Notes under the pieces: model-generated | Told to the model about the DNA's origin: nothing | The model's input: the letters and a program-made list of their open reading frames with translations, nothing else | Databases searched by the model: none | Shown: one piece after another, positions 34,537-44,553 of the stretch | Layout: every line of letters begins with the position of its first letter | Numbering within the stretch: the first letter of the stretch is position 1 | From: Pseudomaricurvus alcaniphilus | GTDB lineage: Bacteria; Pseudomonadota; Gammaproteobacteria; Pseudomonadales; Cellvibrionaceae | Assembly: GCF_011440395.1 (NCBI RefSeq) | Contig: NZ_JAAOIX010000003.1 | Location: 310,001 to 374,000, forward strand | DNA length: 64,000 nt | Direction of reading: 5' to 3' | Position numbers and translations under genes: made by a program

Positions 34537-37500
34537 ATGATGAAAGCCAACGCTGAAACACTCTCAGACGAACCCCTGGTATCCAACAATCAAGTTGAGG
34601 GGGAAAAGCCAACCGATGAAGCAGAACACTATAAGGTGCAAGGCTACCTCGAAGGTATCACAGCAAATTCTATTAATGGATGGGCCTGGATTCCTGGGCT
34701 GCCAGATGAGCATGTAGAGATAGAATTGACTCTTGATGGCAAGGTTATTAAGAGTGTTATGGCGAATCAGTATAGAGAAGATTTGGCTGCAGCTGGTCTG
34801 GGGCACGGAGATTACGGATTTAGCCTGAAGTCTGAGAAGGCTATTGACTGGAATAAAGTTAGGCTTGAAATAAAGGGTTTTGAAGGTCAGCTGATAGGCG
34901 GTAGTGCAAGTGAGATTGCAGAAAAAGTAAAAACAGTTGTAAAAGCCAAAGAGCCGATGGTCCACCTGACGTATTTTCCGGATTACTCCATTACTAATCC
35001 ATATCAGAAAAGGTTAGTCGGATCGTTGCCGGGAAACTGGCAGCATTCCCCGGGTAAAATCGATGACGCTATTGACAAAATTCGCAACAACATTGATGGC
35101 GATGGTCATGTTTTTCATCTTCATTGGCTGAACCCTGTTTTCAGCAATGCGCCGAGCGTTTGGGCTGCAGAAAGGCAGAAAGACGAATTTATTGGTAAGT
35201 TAAAAGAATTTACTGCGCTGGGTGGTACTGTCATCTGGACGATACACAATGTTCTTTCACACGACAGACGATATGAAGATGTCGAAAGAAGTCTATCTCA
35301 ATCTGTTGCCGATATCGCCGCAAAAGTTCACGTGCATTCTCAGCTCGTAATAGAAGAAATAAAGAACGAATACAGCATAAGTGCCGACAAAGTTATAGTT
35401 TTACCGCACCCGAATTATATTGATGTATATCAAAACTATATTACGCCCAAAGTGGCCAGAGATTATTTTAAAATACCTGATGATACTATAGTTTTCTCAT
35501 TTATCGGTCAGTTGCGCCCTTATAAAGGGTTGCGAGAGTTAATCGAAGCATTTCGAAAGCTCAAAAGAGAATTCAGCAATATCCATTTGTTGATCTCTGG
35601 AAAGCCAGTGCATCCTTACAATTCTGAAAGTATTCGTCAGTTAACCAGTGGCGTGGATGATTGTACAGTGGTGTCTGACTTTATTCCTGACGATCAATTG
35701 CAGCTGCACTTTAATGCCACTGATTTTGTGGTCTTGCCCTATCTTAATGTATTGACTTCAGGCTCCGTTCTGAATGCATTGTCTTTTTCAAGGCCTGTTA
35801 TCGCGCCTTGTATGGGTGTGCTGCCAGAAACTATTGTTAATGGTAAGAATGGTTGGCTTTATGACCCTGAAGACAATGACGCGTTATACAACACAATGCG
35901 CGCGTGTCTGAGCAAAGAGATACTGGAGCAGAGGGAGACGTTATTTCAAAACGCGAAAGCTAGCGTAGAGCATCTAACCTGGAAGGATTTTAGCCGGAAT
36001 CTGGCATCTGCTGTTTCCGAGAAGATGGAGCCGGATTGGACGGAGTTGGAGGTCGCCGGATCTACCAGGAAAGTAAAAGTTACTCGCAGCAGTCACGATC
36101 GAGAATGCAAGCGTGATGCGGCAATTATCATACTCAACTATGGACACTACGACGATGTCCAGCGTTTAGTGAGCAGTATTGAGACTGGCACAAATAAAAG
36201 CTTTGAGCTTTTTCTGGTTGATAATGACTCACCCAATCTTAGCTACTCCGATTTTGTATCTTTTACATCGAAACTTGCTTGTCCTATCACCTATGTACGA
36301 GTTGACCATAATGGCGGATATGCGCTAGGTAATAATGTCGGGATAAGTATTGCGCTCCAACAACAGTTTGATTTTATCTGGGTTTTGAACCCGGATATCG
36401 TCATGGAAAAGCAGGCTCTGGATATATTGGTCGAAACAGCCGTTGATAACCCGGAGTGTAAAGTTTTTGGTTCGGCGATTTATGTGGGAGGTGTCGATAA
36501 CAAAGTTTGGTCAGCAGGTGGTCGATTGAACTTTAAAAATGGATTGGATGCTGGCCATTTGTATGGGGGAATGGATAAGAATACGCTCCCGTCGACGCCA
36601 TATGCAGCAGATTACGTGACAGGCGCCAGCTTATTTTGTCGACCAGAAATATTTTCAAAGGTCGGATTGATTCCCGAGGACTATTTTCTTTACTTTGAAG
36701 AAACGGACTGGTGCCAACGAGTACGTGCTTCCGGTGAAGAGATTCTGGTGGAGCCGCGATCCGAACTTTATCACTTTAAGCGCTCGGAAAGCGGCGGTTT
36801 ACCGTCTCATTATTACTTCTATTACTTTATAAGGAATGCAATTCGGTTTACTAATCAGCATGAACCCGCGGCTCTTGAGATTACGAAAGCTGCATTGAAA
36901 AATAATTTTATAACACCTTGGTTGGAAAGGATTGCGAAACGAGCACCCAATAAGCTGGAGGTTTATCAGAAAATATCTGCTGCAGCGCTTGTAGATGCTA
37001 GTGATGGTGTGTCGGGCTCGCGGGAGCTATCTGATCTTTTCGCCCCTGAAGACGCCGTAGTACCCTCAACGAGTGCCATGGGTTTTATAGATGCTATTAA
37101 TAACGGCACGGTCATTGGTTGGGCATACGACGCTTTGAACCCGGAAAAGCACCTGGATTTGGCGGTTTTATTGGACGGTCAGTTCGTTGGCTTTGTTAAG
37201 GCTGAACAATACCGCGAGGATCTCGAAGCAGCGGGTTATAAAAATGGTAATTGCGCTTTTCGGTTTAAATTACCCAACCAGATTGATGACGGCGAGCGGC
37301 ATGTCGTTGAAGTAAGAATGGTTAATGGGGGCTCGATAGCCAAGAGGGTTCTGATTTCTCAGGTTGGCTCCGATTATAAAGGCCGTATGGACGGTGTTTC
37401 TGGTTATATGATAAGGGGTTGGTTCTTCAATAAGGCAAACGTGAATGAGCGCCCGGTAGTAGAGGTTGTTTTTGATAACAAGGGCTCTGTTTTAGGGCGA

Positions 37501-39249
37501 GCAGATTCGTTTAGGGCGGACCTTTTGAAGGCAGGTATTGGTAATGGGAAGCACGGATTCGAAATTCGGCTACCTGCTGAGCTGCTCGACGGCCAGGAGC
37601 ATGAGTTCAAGCTGAAATTGCCGGGGGACAATAGGGTGCTTGCGCAGCGAAAAATAAAAGCGCTAAACCCGGTTTCAAAGCTCCCGGTGAGCAGTCTTAA
37701 AACACAGCTATCCTGGTTGTCCAGGCACAGGGAGTTTGCCTATGACAACGATGAAAGTTTGGAGCTATTAAAATACTTTTGTCAGACCGAGAAATCGTTT
37801 GTTGGGCTTGCGCGAAAAATTAAAAGTGAGAAGTTGGTGTCAGTGGTAATGCCAGCTTTTAATCGAGAAACGACCATCGAGGTGTCAATTCGGTCTGTTT
37901 TAGAGCAAACCTACGAAAATTTTGAGCTGATTATCGTGGATGATGGTTCGACTGACCAGACGGTTTCGGTAGTGCGGGACTTGGTTGAAGAGCTGGGTGA
38001 GTCGCGGATAAAGCTAGTAGTATCGGAAAAGAATGCAGGAGTATCCGCTGCCAGGAACAGAGCTTTGGCCGAAGCCAAGGGTGATTTCATTGCATACCTG
38101 GACTCCGACAATACCTGGAAGGCTGATTATCTAAAGGTTATGGTGACGGCTCTATACTTGAGTCCAGAAACCGACAGTGCATACTGCGGGCAAACTGTCT
38201 TTCAAGTATTACAAACGCCTGAAGGTCCAGTTGATAATCCAGTCATGATTAGAACAGGACCATTCAGTCTCTCGTTGATGGAAAATAGAAATTATATTGA
38301 TTTGAATTGTTTTATTCATCGACGGGCCGCATATGAAAAATTAGGCGGCTTCAATGAAAGTATGCGGAGATTGGTTGATTGGGAATTGATATGGCGGTAT
38401 AGCTATATTAAATCTCCAAAATTTGTTCCGGTTTTGCTTAGTGATTATTTTATGGCTAAGGCAGAAAATCAAATTACCCACCTGGAAAGTTACGAAAGAA
38501 ATTTTCAGGAAATTCAACGAATTTTTAATGAGGAGAGGCCGCTGCTTGATAAGCATGTGTTCTCTTCAACCTGCCCTGAGTTTGATCTCGATCTGATTAT
38601 GTTGGCGGATGAGTCAGAAGGTTCATATCTTTTTGACAGTATTACCAGTGCACTACTCGCATTGAATAATAAATCAGGGCGCCTGACAGTCATGGTTCCG
38701 GATGGTAGTTCCATTGAAAAAAGTTTACGAATGGCCTTTGGTAGTCAAGATCAATTAGCTATTCGATCTTATGAAGACTCACTGCTTGCAGTTGAATTGG
38801 ATGCTTTTCTTCAAAAGTGTAAAGGTGATTGTGTGCTTATGAGTGGCACCGCGCGAATTGAGTCCAATACACTGGCGCACTTAAAATATGTGTCGGACAT
38901 CACTCCATCAAATGGAATGATACTAACGAGAAGGTTAAAAAAGTTAAATGGTCAAGGTTTGGCGAAACTATCACCCTACGCTTCTTGTGTGCTTTCCTAT
39001 GATCAGGTTGTTACAAGCTCAGTGACTAATAAAGTGCCGTCGCTCTATGTAAACCACATCTATGAGTCGCAGGCGTCGACTTTATTTTGTTCGTTTCTGA
39101 GTGCTGAATCACTTAAAAAAATCTCATTGGAGGAATGCCTGGATACTGATCGCGATGGAGTTTATGGGTTTTTGCGTTCTCAATTTCAGTTCATGCATGA
39201 ATTACCATGTTATCAAGCAGCTCGTGCAGTGGCTTATGATATAGATTGA
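34537..39249 (+). CDS. Giant multidomain glycosyltransferase (GT4 + GT2 + GT2)
   Basis: A 1570-residue cytoplasmic protein without signal peptide. Order: a beta-sandwich-like module (about 34-125, INGWAWIPGLPDEHVEIEL ... QYREDLAAAGLG); a GT4/GT-B glycosyltransferase (about 142-498, HLHWLNPVF, SFIGQLRPYKGLRELIEAF); a GT2 domain (about 527-771, AIIILNYGHYDDV, VLNPDIVMEK, YFEETDWCQRVRASG); two more modules of the first kind (about 848-944 and 946-1038, GWAYDALNPE, GWFFNKANVN); and a second GT2 (about 1100-1310, VVMPAFNRETTIEVSIRSVL, DDGSTDQ, YLDSDNTW). The last 225 residues are unassigned. It likely builds or decorates the exported glycan, adding up to three sugars. Composition is AT-rich compared with upstream genes. 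Confidence 0.88.
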   Translation: MMKANAETLSDEPLVSNNQVEGEKPTDEAEHYKVQGYLEGITANSINGWAWIPGLPDEHVEIELTLDGKVIKSVMANQYREDLAAAGLGHGDYGFSLKSEKAIDWNKVRLEIKGFEGQLIGGSASEIAEKVKTVVKAKEPMVHLTYFPDYSITNPYQKRLVGSLPGNWQHSPGKIDDAIDKIRNNIDGDGHVFHLHWLNPVFSNAPSVWAAERQKDEFIGKLKEFTALGGTVIWTIHNVLSHDRRYEDVERSLSQSVADIAAKVHVHSQLVIEEIKNEYSISADKVIVLPHPNYIDVYQNYITPKVARDYFKIPDDTIVFSFIGQLRPYKGLRELIEAFRKLKREFSNIHLLISGKPVHPYNSESIRQLTSGVDDCTVVSDFIPDDQLQLHFNATDFVVLPYLNVLTSGSVLNALSFSRPVIAPCMGVLPETIVNGKNGWLYDPEDNDALYNTMRACLSKEILEQRETLFQNAKASVEHLTWKDFSRNLASAVSEKMEPDWTELEVAGSTRKVKVTRSSHDRECKRDAAIIILNYGHYDDVQRLVSSIETGTNKSFELFLVDNDSPNLSYSDFVSFTSKLACPITYVRVDHNGGYALGNNVGISIALQQQFDFIWVLNPDIVMEKQALDILVETAVDNPECKVFGSAIYVGGVDNKVWSAGGRLNFKNGLDAGHLYGGMDKNTLPSTPYAADYVTGASLFCRPEIFSKVGLIPEDYFLYFEETDWCQRVRASGEEILVEPRSELYHFKRSESGGLPSHYYFYYFIRNAIRFTNQHEPAALEITKAALKNNFITPWLERIAKRAPNKLEVYQKISAAALVDASDGVSGSRELSDLFAPEDAVVPSTSAMGFIDAINNGTVIGWAYDALNPEKHLDLAVLLDGQFVGFVKAEQYREDLEAAGYKNGNCAFRFKLPNQIDDGERHVVEVRMVNGGSIAKRVLISQVGSDYKGRMDGVSGYMIRGWFFNKANVNERPVVEVVFDNKGSVLGRADSFRADLLKAGIGNGKHGFEIRLPAELLDGQEHEFKLKLPGDNRVLAQRKIKALNPVSKLPVSSLKTQLSWLSRHREFAYDNDESLELLKYFCQTEKSFVGLARKIKSEKLVSVVMPAFNRETTIEVSIRSVLEQTYENFELIIVDDGSTDQTVSVVRDLVEELGESRIKLVVSEKNAGVSAARNRALAEAKGDFIAYLDSDNTWKADYLKVMVTALYLSPETDSAYCGQTVFQVLQTPEGPVDNPVMIRTGPFSLSLMENRNYIDLNCFIHRRAAYEKLGGFNESMRRLVDWELIWRYSYIKSPKFVPVLLSDYFMAKAENQITHLESYERNFQEIQRIFNEERPLLDKHVFSSTCPEFDLDLIMLADESEGSYLFDSITSALLALNNKSGRLTVMVPDGSSIEKSLRMAFGSQDQLAIRSYEDSLLAVELDAFLQKCKGDCVLMSGTARIESNTLAHLKYVSDITPSNGMILTRRLKKLNGQGLAKLSPYASCVLSYDQVVTSSVTNKVPSLYVNHIYESQASTLFCSFLSAESLKKISLEECLDTDRDGVYGFLRSQFQFMHELPCYQAARAVAYDID

Positions 39250-39303
39250 GCGATCTCTTGACGCTAGGTTGAATTGAAGTTTTCTATATATGGAGTGACG
39301 GCA

Positions 39304-40299
39304 GTGTTTATTGTTAATTTGGGCTGGGGAAAGTGCGGTACGACTTTACTGGATAGATATGTTAGAACAAATCAACTGTTAAATTACCCAGGAGAAAAGA
39401 AAGAGCTTAATTTCTTTCGGGGAAATGCTGGGCTCAATATGAAAAACTATAGGGGTATGTTTTCGCAATCGAGGATTAACCCTTCCTCTTATTTTGAGTC
39501 AAGTCCATCGTATTTGACTGGTGGTAACCATCTACATAAACGAAAAATATTATCTCGGATAAAGAGTTTTTTTGGTGATAATTTAAAAATTATTATTTGT
39601 GTGAGGCATCCTGTATATAGGGCATTTTCACATTATATCCATGATATACAGGTCTTCTCTAGATTCGGCGCATACAAGTATTCGCCTAATAATTTGCAGC
39701 GTAATCAGCTTTTTAACAATGTTTACGCTAATAGCTTTCCGGAGGCGATATCTCTGCAGTCAAATGTAAATGTTTCGTATTACGAAGACCTTATGCTTTG
39801 TCTTGAGGTGTTTGGAGAAGATAGTATTGATGTTTTTTGCTTGGAAAGGGATGCGTCGAGCGTAGAGCAATATTTTTCAGGTTTAGCTGACAGGTATGGT
39901 TTTTTGTTGCCGGAACAGCTAAAAGATGTGGGTAAAGTTCTTGAGGGGGGGCGTCTGCCCACCTATTTCTATTCTGCTGATTGTGATCATATTATTTCCT
40001 GTAACAACAAGGAAATGCTCGTAAAGAAGGGCGAGATGGCGGTTGTGACAGGTAAAAATAGCATAGTTTATAGTGAGGTAACGCCCTCAGAGTTTTCACG
40101 AGTTATGAAGTCCACTGAAAAGTGGACAAGTAGTCTAAGCGAGTTGGAGTTTTCGGAGATTCATGACAAATACTTTGAGGAAGATTTTGATAGGTCGCTA
40201 AAGGTATTTGATTTGTTAGGTACCAATTTGACTGAGTTCTACTCAAGTTTTAGGTTTTCCTCGAAACAAGTTAAGCTTCATGAGTATACTCTGATTTAG
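39304..40299 (+). CDS. Sulfotransferase-like protein
   Basis: A 331-residue protein with both PAPS-binding signatures of sulfotransferases: the 5'-phosphosulfate loop LGWGKCGTTLLDRYV near the N-terminus (Lys10, Thr13, Thr14) and the 3'-phosphate motif IIICVRHPVYRAFSHYIHDI (about 100-119, R-x-P-x-x-R-x-x-S-x-Y). This pattern fits carbohydrate O- or N-sulfotransferases that use PAPS. The start is taken as GTG 39304 behind GGAG (39291-39294); the frame is open to a TTG at 39274. Very AT-rich. Confidence 0.82.
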   Translation: MFIVNLGWGKCGTTLLDRYVRTNQLLNYPGEKKELNFFRGNAGLNMKNYRGMFSQSRINPSSYFESSPSYLTGGNHLHKRKILSRIKSFFGDNLKIIICVRHPVYRAFSHYIHDIQVFSRFGAYKYSPNNLQRNQLFNNVYANSFPEAISLQSNVNVSYYEDLMLCLEVFGEDSIDVFCLERDASSVEQYFSGLADRYGFLLPEQLKDVGKVLEGGRLPTYFYSADCDHIISCNNKEMLVKKGEMAVVTGKNSIVYSEVTPSEFSRVMKSTEKWTSSLSELEFSEIHDKYFEEDFDRSLKVFDLLGTNLTEFYSSFRFSSKQVKLHEYTLI

Positions 40300-40355
40300 T
40301 TGATGCATTGTATCGTGATTTTGAAAGCCTATTTTAGAGTAGAGTGAGTTGTTCT

Positions 40356-41390
40356 ATGGAAAAATCTAAGAAGTTAATTTTACATATCGGCTTCCCCAAA
40401 ACTGGTTCCACAGCAATTCAAAGTGCGCTTGCAAAAGTCGAAGAAGATCTGAGCAAGAATGGAGTCACTTATGCTGGGTTTCCCGAAGAGGCTAAGAAGA
40501 ACAAGATAACGAGTGGAAATGGTGTCGAGTTAGTGCAGCTGGCTACAGTTGCACGCCGCCCGGCCAGCTTTGATGAAGAGAAGTTCATTAAGAGTTTTGT
40601 CGATAGGTATTTTAAAAATAACAATACGGCCATTATTTCTAGCGAGCTTTTAGGAAACCTGAATAAAATGCAAATTCAGGAGTTGAAAAAATTTTTCGAT
40701 AGTAAGGATTTGCACGTCATTCCTGTTGGGTGTGTAAGGAATATTTACGATCATACTTATTCTTTATACATGCAATCTGTAAAGCGGCATGGCGATAAAC
40801 GTGCATTTTCGGAGTTTCATGAAGGTTTTTTTTCCCCTCAAATCAGAGCTATCAACGAATGGGGAAGTGTTTTTGATAATTTAAAGTTGATTAGTTATGA
40901 CGCTGTAAAAGAAAATCTCTTTTTTGAGTTTTTGGCATTGTTAGAAGTTGATGGGTTAGTGGAGAGTATTAATTATGAGGCTCATAGGAAGAAGATAAAC
41001 AGGAGTCTAACAATTGATGAAACGTTTATATTGACTTATTTGAACAAGCTCCATGATGGCGTTTTTTCACAGCGAATTTCTGATTCGCTTCTATATCGAC
41101 ATCCAGAGAAGCAATATTCCTTTCCTGTCGACCCTTCAGCGCTAGTGGATATGATAAAAAAGTACACTGAATTGCTGAATGATATTAATTTCAAGTATCA
41201 GCTAGGTGGCGATTTGAAAATACTGGATCTAATGAAGTTACCTTCTTATGATATTTCTCGGGAAGTTACCAGCATATCTCAAGATGTATTGGATGTATTT
41301 GAGGTTCTGGTGCAACTGTGTTTGGATCAGAGACAAGAAATTGTTCGTCTGAAAAGTTTGAAAGTCAAGCCTAAAGTAAAGAGTGATTAA
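40356..41390 (+). CDS. Sulfotransferase-family-like protein
   Basis: A 344-residue protein beginning LILHIGFPKTGSTAIQSAL, the 5'-phosphosulfate-binding loop (Lys15-Thr-Gly-Ser-Thr19). A central HVIPVGCVRNIYDHTYSLYMQ resembles the 3'-phosphate motif in degenerate form (R..Y...YS.Y). The C-terminal half is helical and unassigned and ends in a basic, coiled stretch (LDQRQEIVRLKSLKVKPKVK). It shares this layout with the protein at 43438-44481. ATG 40356 is chosen over GTG 40344 because it starts right at the family motif. AT-rich. Confidence 0.7.
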   Translation: MEKSKKLILHIGFPKTGSTAIQSALAKVEEDLSKNGVTYAGFPEEAKKNKITSGNGVELVQLATVARRPASFDEEKFIKSFVDRYFKNNNTAIISSELLGNLNKMQIQELKKFFDSKDLHVIPVGCVRNIYDHTYSLYMQSVKRHGDKRAFSEFHEGFFSPQIRAINEWGSVFDNLKLISYDAVKENLFFEFLALLEVDGLVESINYEAHRKKINRSLTIDETFILTYLNKLHDGVFSQRISDSLLYRHPEKQYSFPVDPSALVDMIKKYTELLNDINFKYQLGGDLKILDLMKLPSYDISREVTSISQDVLDVFEVLVQLCLDQRQEIVRLKSLKVKPKVKSD

Positions 41391-41437
41391 TCGCGAAGAC
41401 ACTTGGTTATAAATAATTATTCGGAATGGAGGGGCAG

Positions 41438-42166
41438 ATGAAAAGTAAGGCGCTTGTTGTTGGGCATAGCCATGTAAACTGTATTCAAAAGGCGGTTAAT
41501 TTAAGTTCATCAAAAGATTTTGAAGTATTAAATATACGCCAACTTCAAAAAGCAAAGGTATTGAATAAGAGCTCGGATGGACTAGTTGACAGGACATTAT
41601 TAAGAAACCCTAGTCCTGACGTTATTTGCATAAGTCTTAGCGGTAATGAACACAATATTCTTGGTCTTGTTGAAGATCCCAATCCATTTAGTGTTGGTGA
41701 TTTTGATTTAGGTTCTGTTCCCCATGATAGCTCTAGGTGGCTTATCCCTAGAAATATAATGCTGGAGGTTTTTACCGATAAATTAACGATATTTTTTAAT
41801 CAGGCTAAGTCTTTGTGTAATTCCTTTCCTGATGCAAAAAAAATGTACTTGAATCCACCTCCTCCAATTTCTGATTGGATGCATATAACACGACACCCGA
41901 AGTTTTTTAAGGAGGTTATAGGGCGCGGGCCCGCTCCAGATGATTTAAAGTTGGAGCTTTATAAGATTCAAACAGATGTACTTAAATCATTTGCAAGTGA
42001 CTTGGGGGCCCATTTCGTCGATGCACCTCCTGCGGCTATAGATGATCGAGGGTTTCTTCGGAGTGAATTTTATAACGATGACCCAACACATGGAAATATT
42101 GAATACGGGAAGTTAGTCGTTAAATTAATTGAAGAGATTTTGGAGAAAAGTGATGCATCCCTATAA
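41438..42166 (+). CDS. SGNH/GDSL-hydrolase-like protein, coupled to GSCFA protein
   Basis: A 242-residue protein with VVGHSHVNCI at the start, ISLSGNEHN near residue 70 and a late YNDDPTHGNIEYGKLV. The spacing (G-x-S-H block, G-N block, D-x-x-H block) resembles SGNH-fold esterases, although a canonical GDS is not present. A role in putting on or removing acyl groups on the glycan is inference. ATG 41438 follows a strong site (GGAGGGG). It overlaps the next gene by 14 bases, so the two are probably made together. Confidence 0.6.
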   Translation: MKSKALVVGHSHVNCIQKAVNLSSSKDFEVLNIRQLQKAKVLNKSSDGLVDRTLLRNPSPDVICISLSGNEHNILGLVEDPNPFSVGDFDLGSVPHDSSRWLIPRNIMLEVFTDKLTIFFNQAKSLCNSFPDAKKMYLNPPPPISDWMHITRHPKFFKEVIGRGPAPDDLKLELYKIQTDVLKSFASDLGAHFVDAPPAAIDDRGFLRSEFYNDDPTHGNIEYGKLVVKLIEEILEKSDASL

Positions 42167-43229
42167 GAACTTGCCCGATTACCAATTTTGGAAAAAGGAG
42201 CCTGGTGTCGGTGATGGAAAACTTTTAGATCCGGTTGGACCGAAGCCACCATTTTTGATATCGGAAGACAATAAAATCGTTACGGCTGGTAGTTGCTTTG
42301 CTCAACATGTTGCAAAGTTCTTATCTGGCTCTGGTTTTCTTCATTATATATCCGAAAGGCCACACCCTGTCATTCCTAACCATATAGCAATGCGCAACAA
42401 CTACGGAAAGTTTTCAGCACGGTACGGAAACGTTTACACAACACGCCAATTGAAGCAACTTATTTACAGGGCGTTCGGCCATTTTGTACCTGTTGCACAA
42501 GCATGGAGATCTAAATTTGATCACAATGCTTTTATCGATCCATTTAGACCTCAAATTCAACCCAATGGATTTGTGAGTGAAGCGGAACTGTTAAGTGATC
42601 AACAACAGCACTTGTCATATGTGAGAGATGCATTTGAGAATATGGATGTTTTTGTATTTACTTTGGGGTTGACAGAGGCTTGGGAGGATGTGAGTGATGG
42701 AGCTATATACCCAATTGCGCCTGGCATAGCCGGTGGTGATTATGATCCGGGAAAAGTGGTTTTTCGTAATTTTGATGTGAGTGAAACCTACGAAGATCTC
42801 CGACAATCTATTGAGTTTCTGCGAACTATAAATCCTTCGCTTCGAATTATTCTGACGGTTTCTCCAGTTCCGCTGAATGCGACGTATGAAAATCGTCATG
42901 TATTACTCTCAACCACTTGGTCAAAATCAGTGCTACGTATTGCTGCAGAACAAGCGACTTGTAATTTTGATGATTGCGTATACTTTCCATCCTATGAAAT
43001 TATCACAAGTCCACATGTAAGAGGAAAATATTTTGCAGAAGACTGTCGAGAAGTAACCCCAGAAGGTGTAAAGCATGTGATGAGCTTGTTTTTAAAACAC
43101 TATACTGCAAGTAATGGAGCGTTAAATCCAGTTCGAAATATGGAAGAAAATAGAGCAGAAAAGCATTCCACAAAAATGCAGAAAATCGTAGATTTGCTTT
43201 GTGATGAAGAGCTTATTGATAACGAATAA
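42153..43229 (+). CDS. GSCFA domain protein (SGNH-related)
   Basis: A 358-residue protein with the naming motif of the GSCFA family at residues 46-50 (VTAGSCFAQHVAKFL), followed by the conserved FSARYGNVYTTRQLKQL region and VFVFTLGLTEAWED. The C-terminal domain carries IILTVSPVPLNATY and VYFPSYEIITSP. The family is related to SGNH esterases and occurs in surface glycan loci, but its reaction is not well defined. ATG 42153 lies behind TGGAG with good spacing; the frame is open upstream to 42129. AT-rich; the last gene of the low-GC block. Confidence 0.85.
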   Translation: MHPYKNLPDYQFWKKEPGVGDGKLLDPVGPKPPFLISEDNKIVTAGSCFAQHVAKFLSGSGFLHYISERPHPVIPNHIAMRNNYGKFSARYGNVYTTRQLKQLIYRAFGHFVPVAQAWRSKFDHNAFIDPFRPQIQPNGFVSEAELLSDQQQHLSYVRDAFENMDVFVFTLGLTEAWEDVSDGAIYPIAPGIAGGDYDPGKVVFRNFDVSETYEDLRQSIEFLRTINPSLRIILTVSPVPLNATYENRHVLLSTTWSKSVLRIAAEQATCNFDDCVYFPSYEIITSPHVRGKYFAEDCREVTPEGVKHVMSLFLKHYTASNGALNPVRNMEENRAEKHSTKMQKIVDLLCDEELIDNE

Positions 43230-43437
43230 CTTTGAATTCATCAGTATAATTTGATTTTAAAGTTGCCATTTAGTGCTCCCTAGGTTTATTAAAAAAATTT
43301 TATACTGCTAAATTGCCAACTTGAGAATGTATGAGCTCAACACTCAAAGTCTGTAATATTGCCGATATGTGGACGGGCAAGGGCTAGATTAATACTGCTT
43401 GCGGTGTTTGGGACAATTAATTAGTACGGATCAAATT

Positions 43438-44481
43438 ATGTCAACAGAAAATTCTGATTTCACTTTTTATATTCATGTAGGCTCGGGAAAAGCCGGTAGC
43501 ACCTCTATCCAGACGCGGTTGAATCAGTCGTCCGCCCTGTTGGAAAAAAGCCGTTTAAAATATATTGGTTTGATGTTTGAAAACGTCGATAAACCCAAAT
43601 ACGGCTGGCAGAAAAGCTACGGTTGGCCGGATTTCCTCAACGTCAGGAACAATGAAGACGGCATTGGCCAACTGCTGACTGTTATAGACAGTGAACTTTC
43701 GAAGTTGAAAGCTGCAGGCTATAGGGGAGCGGTGTGGTCGAACGAGTCCCTGTTTCCGTTCCAGGACGTGATCGAGCCGGTGATTGAGCTGGCGCGCAAG
43801 ATGCAGGTTAAGGTCGTTATTATCGGTTATGTGCGCAATCACTTTTCCTGGGCAGTGTCGGCTTACAAACAATGGGGCATCAAGCACAAAACCTACAGTG
43901 GCCCGGTCAAGAGTTTTAAGCAGTGGGTGTCTGAGAGAAACCTGGAATTTATGCCTAACGTCAGGCGCTGGCGACGATTGGCTAAAGGCAATTTTTACCT
44001 GCGTAACTTCGATGCCTGCGGAGATGTAGTGGAAGACTTTTTTGGACTGATCGGGCTGGAATACCAGCCGTCCAGCGAGAACTTTCAAAACTCCTCTCCC
44101 AATGAAGTAGCCATGGCCCTGTGGGCGATTTACAACAGCCAAATAAAAGGCGAAGTGTTGCCGGCGGAGCTGGAGCCATTACTGGAAAAATCCGGCGTAC
44201 TGCGGCAAGAGTTTCAAAGCGTCAACTATTCAGCGTTACTGCCCAGCGAAGGTGATCTCGATACCATCAAAAGCCAGTGCAACAATGACCTGAATGAACT
44301 GAACCAGTTATTCGGAGAGATGGGCCAGGCGCCGTTGCAATTCAAATCGTCAGTTAAAAAGACCGCTGTTACCAATGAAGATTTGGTTGCCGCGCTGCTG
44401 TTGATGATTCAGCGCCTGAATAAGGAGGTAACTGTCTTGCGGCGCCGGGTTAACAAGCTCTCCAGGGACGACCGGCAATAG
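43438..44481 (+). CDS. Sulfotransferase-like protein
   Basis: A 347-residue protein with the 5'-phosphosulfate loop YIHVGSGKAGSTSIQTRL (Lys18-Ala-Gly-Ser-Thr22) and a 3'-phosphate-type motif VVIIGYVRNHFSWAVSAYKQW (about 128-148). The fold layout matches the gene at 40356, but composition is back to the GC-rich norm, so it lies outside the AT-rich block. The C-terminal 40 residues are a charged coiled stretch. The 208 bases upstream are AT-rich with no clear promoter. Confidence 0.72.
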   Translation: MSTENSDFTFYIHVGSGKAGSTSIQTRLNQSSALLEKSRLKYIGLMFENVDKPKYGWQKSYGWPDFLNVRNNEDGIGQLLTVIDSELSKLKAAGYRGAVWSNESLFPFQDVIEPVIELARKMQVKVVIIGYVRNHFSWAVSAYKQWGIKHKTYSGPVKSFKQWVSERNLEFMPNVRRWRRLAKGNFYLRNFDACGDVVEDFFGLIGLEYQPSSENFQNSSPNEVAMALWAIYNSQIKGEVLPAELEPLLEKSGVLRQEFQSVNYSALLPSEGDLDTIKSQCNNDLNELNQLFGEMGQAPLQFKSSVKKTAVTNEDLVAALLLMIQRLNKEVTVLRRRVNKLSRDDRQ

Positions 44482-44553
44482 GTGCCGGGGTGAACGGATA
44501 AGATACCTGTTTCACCTGCCTCGGCTACACATTATTTTGCAGTGACAACGCTT

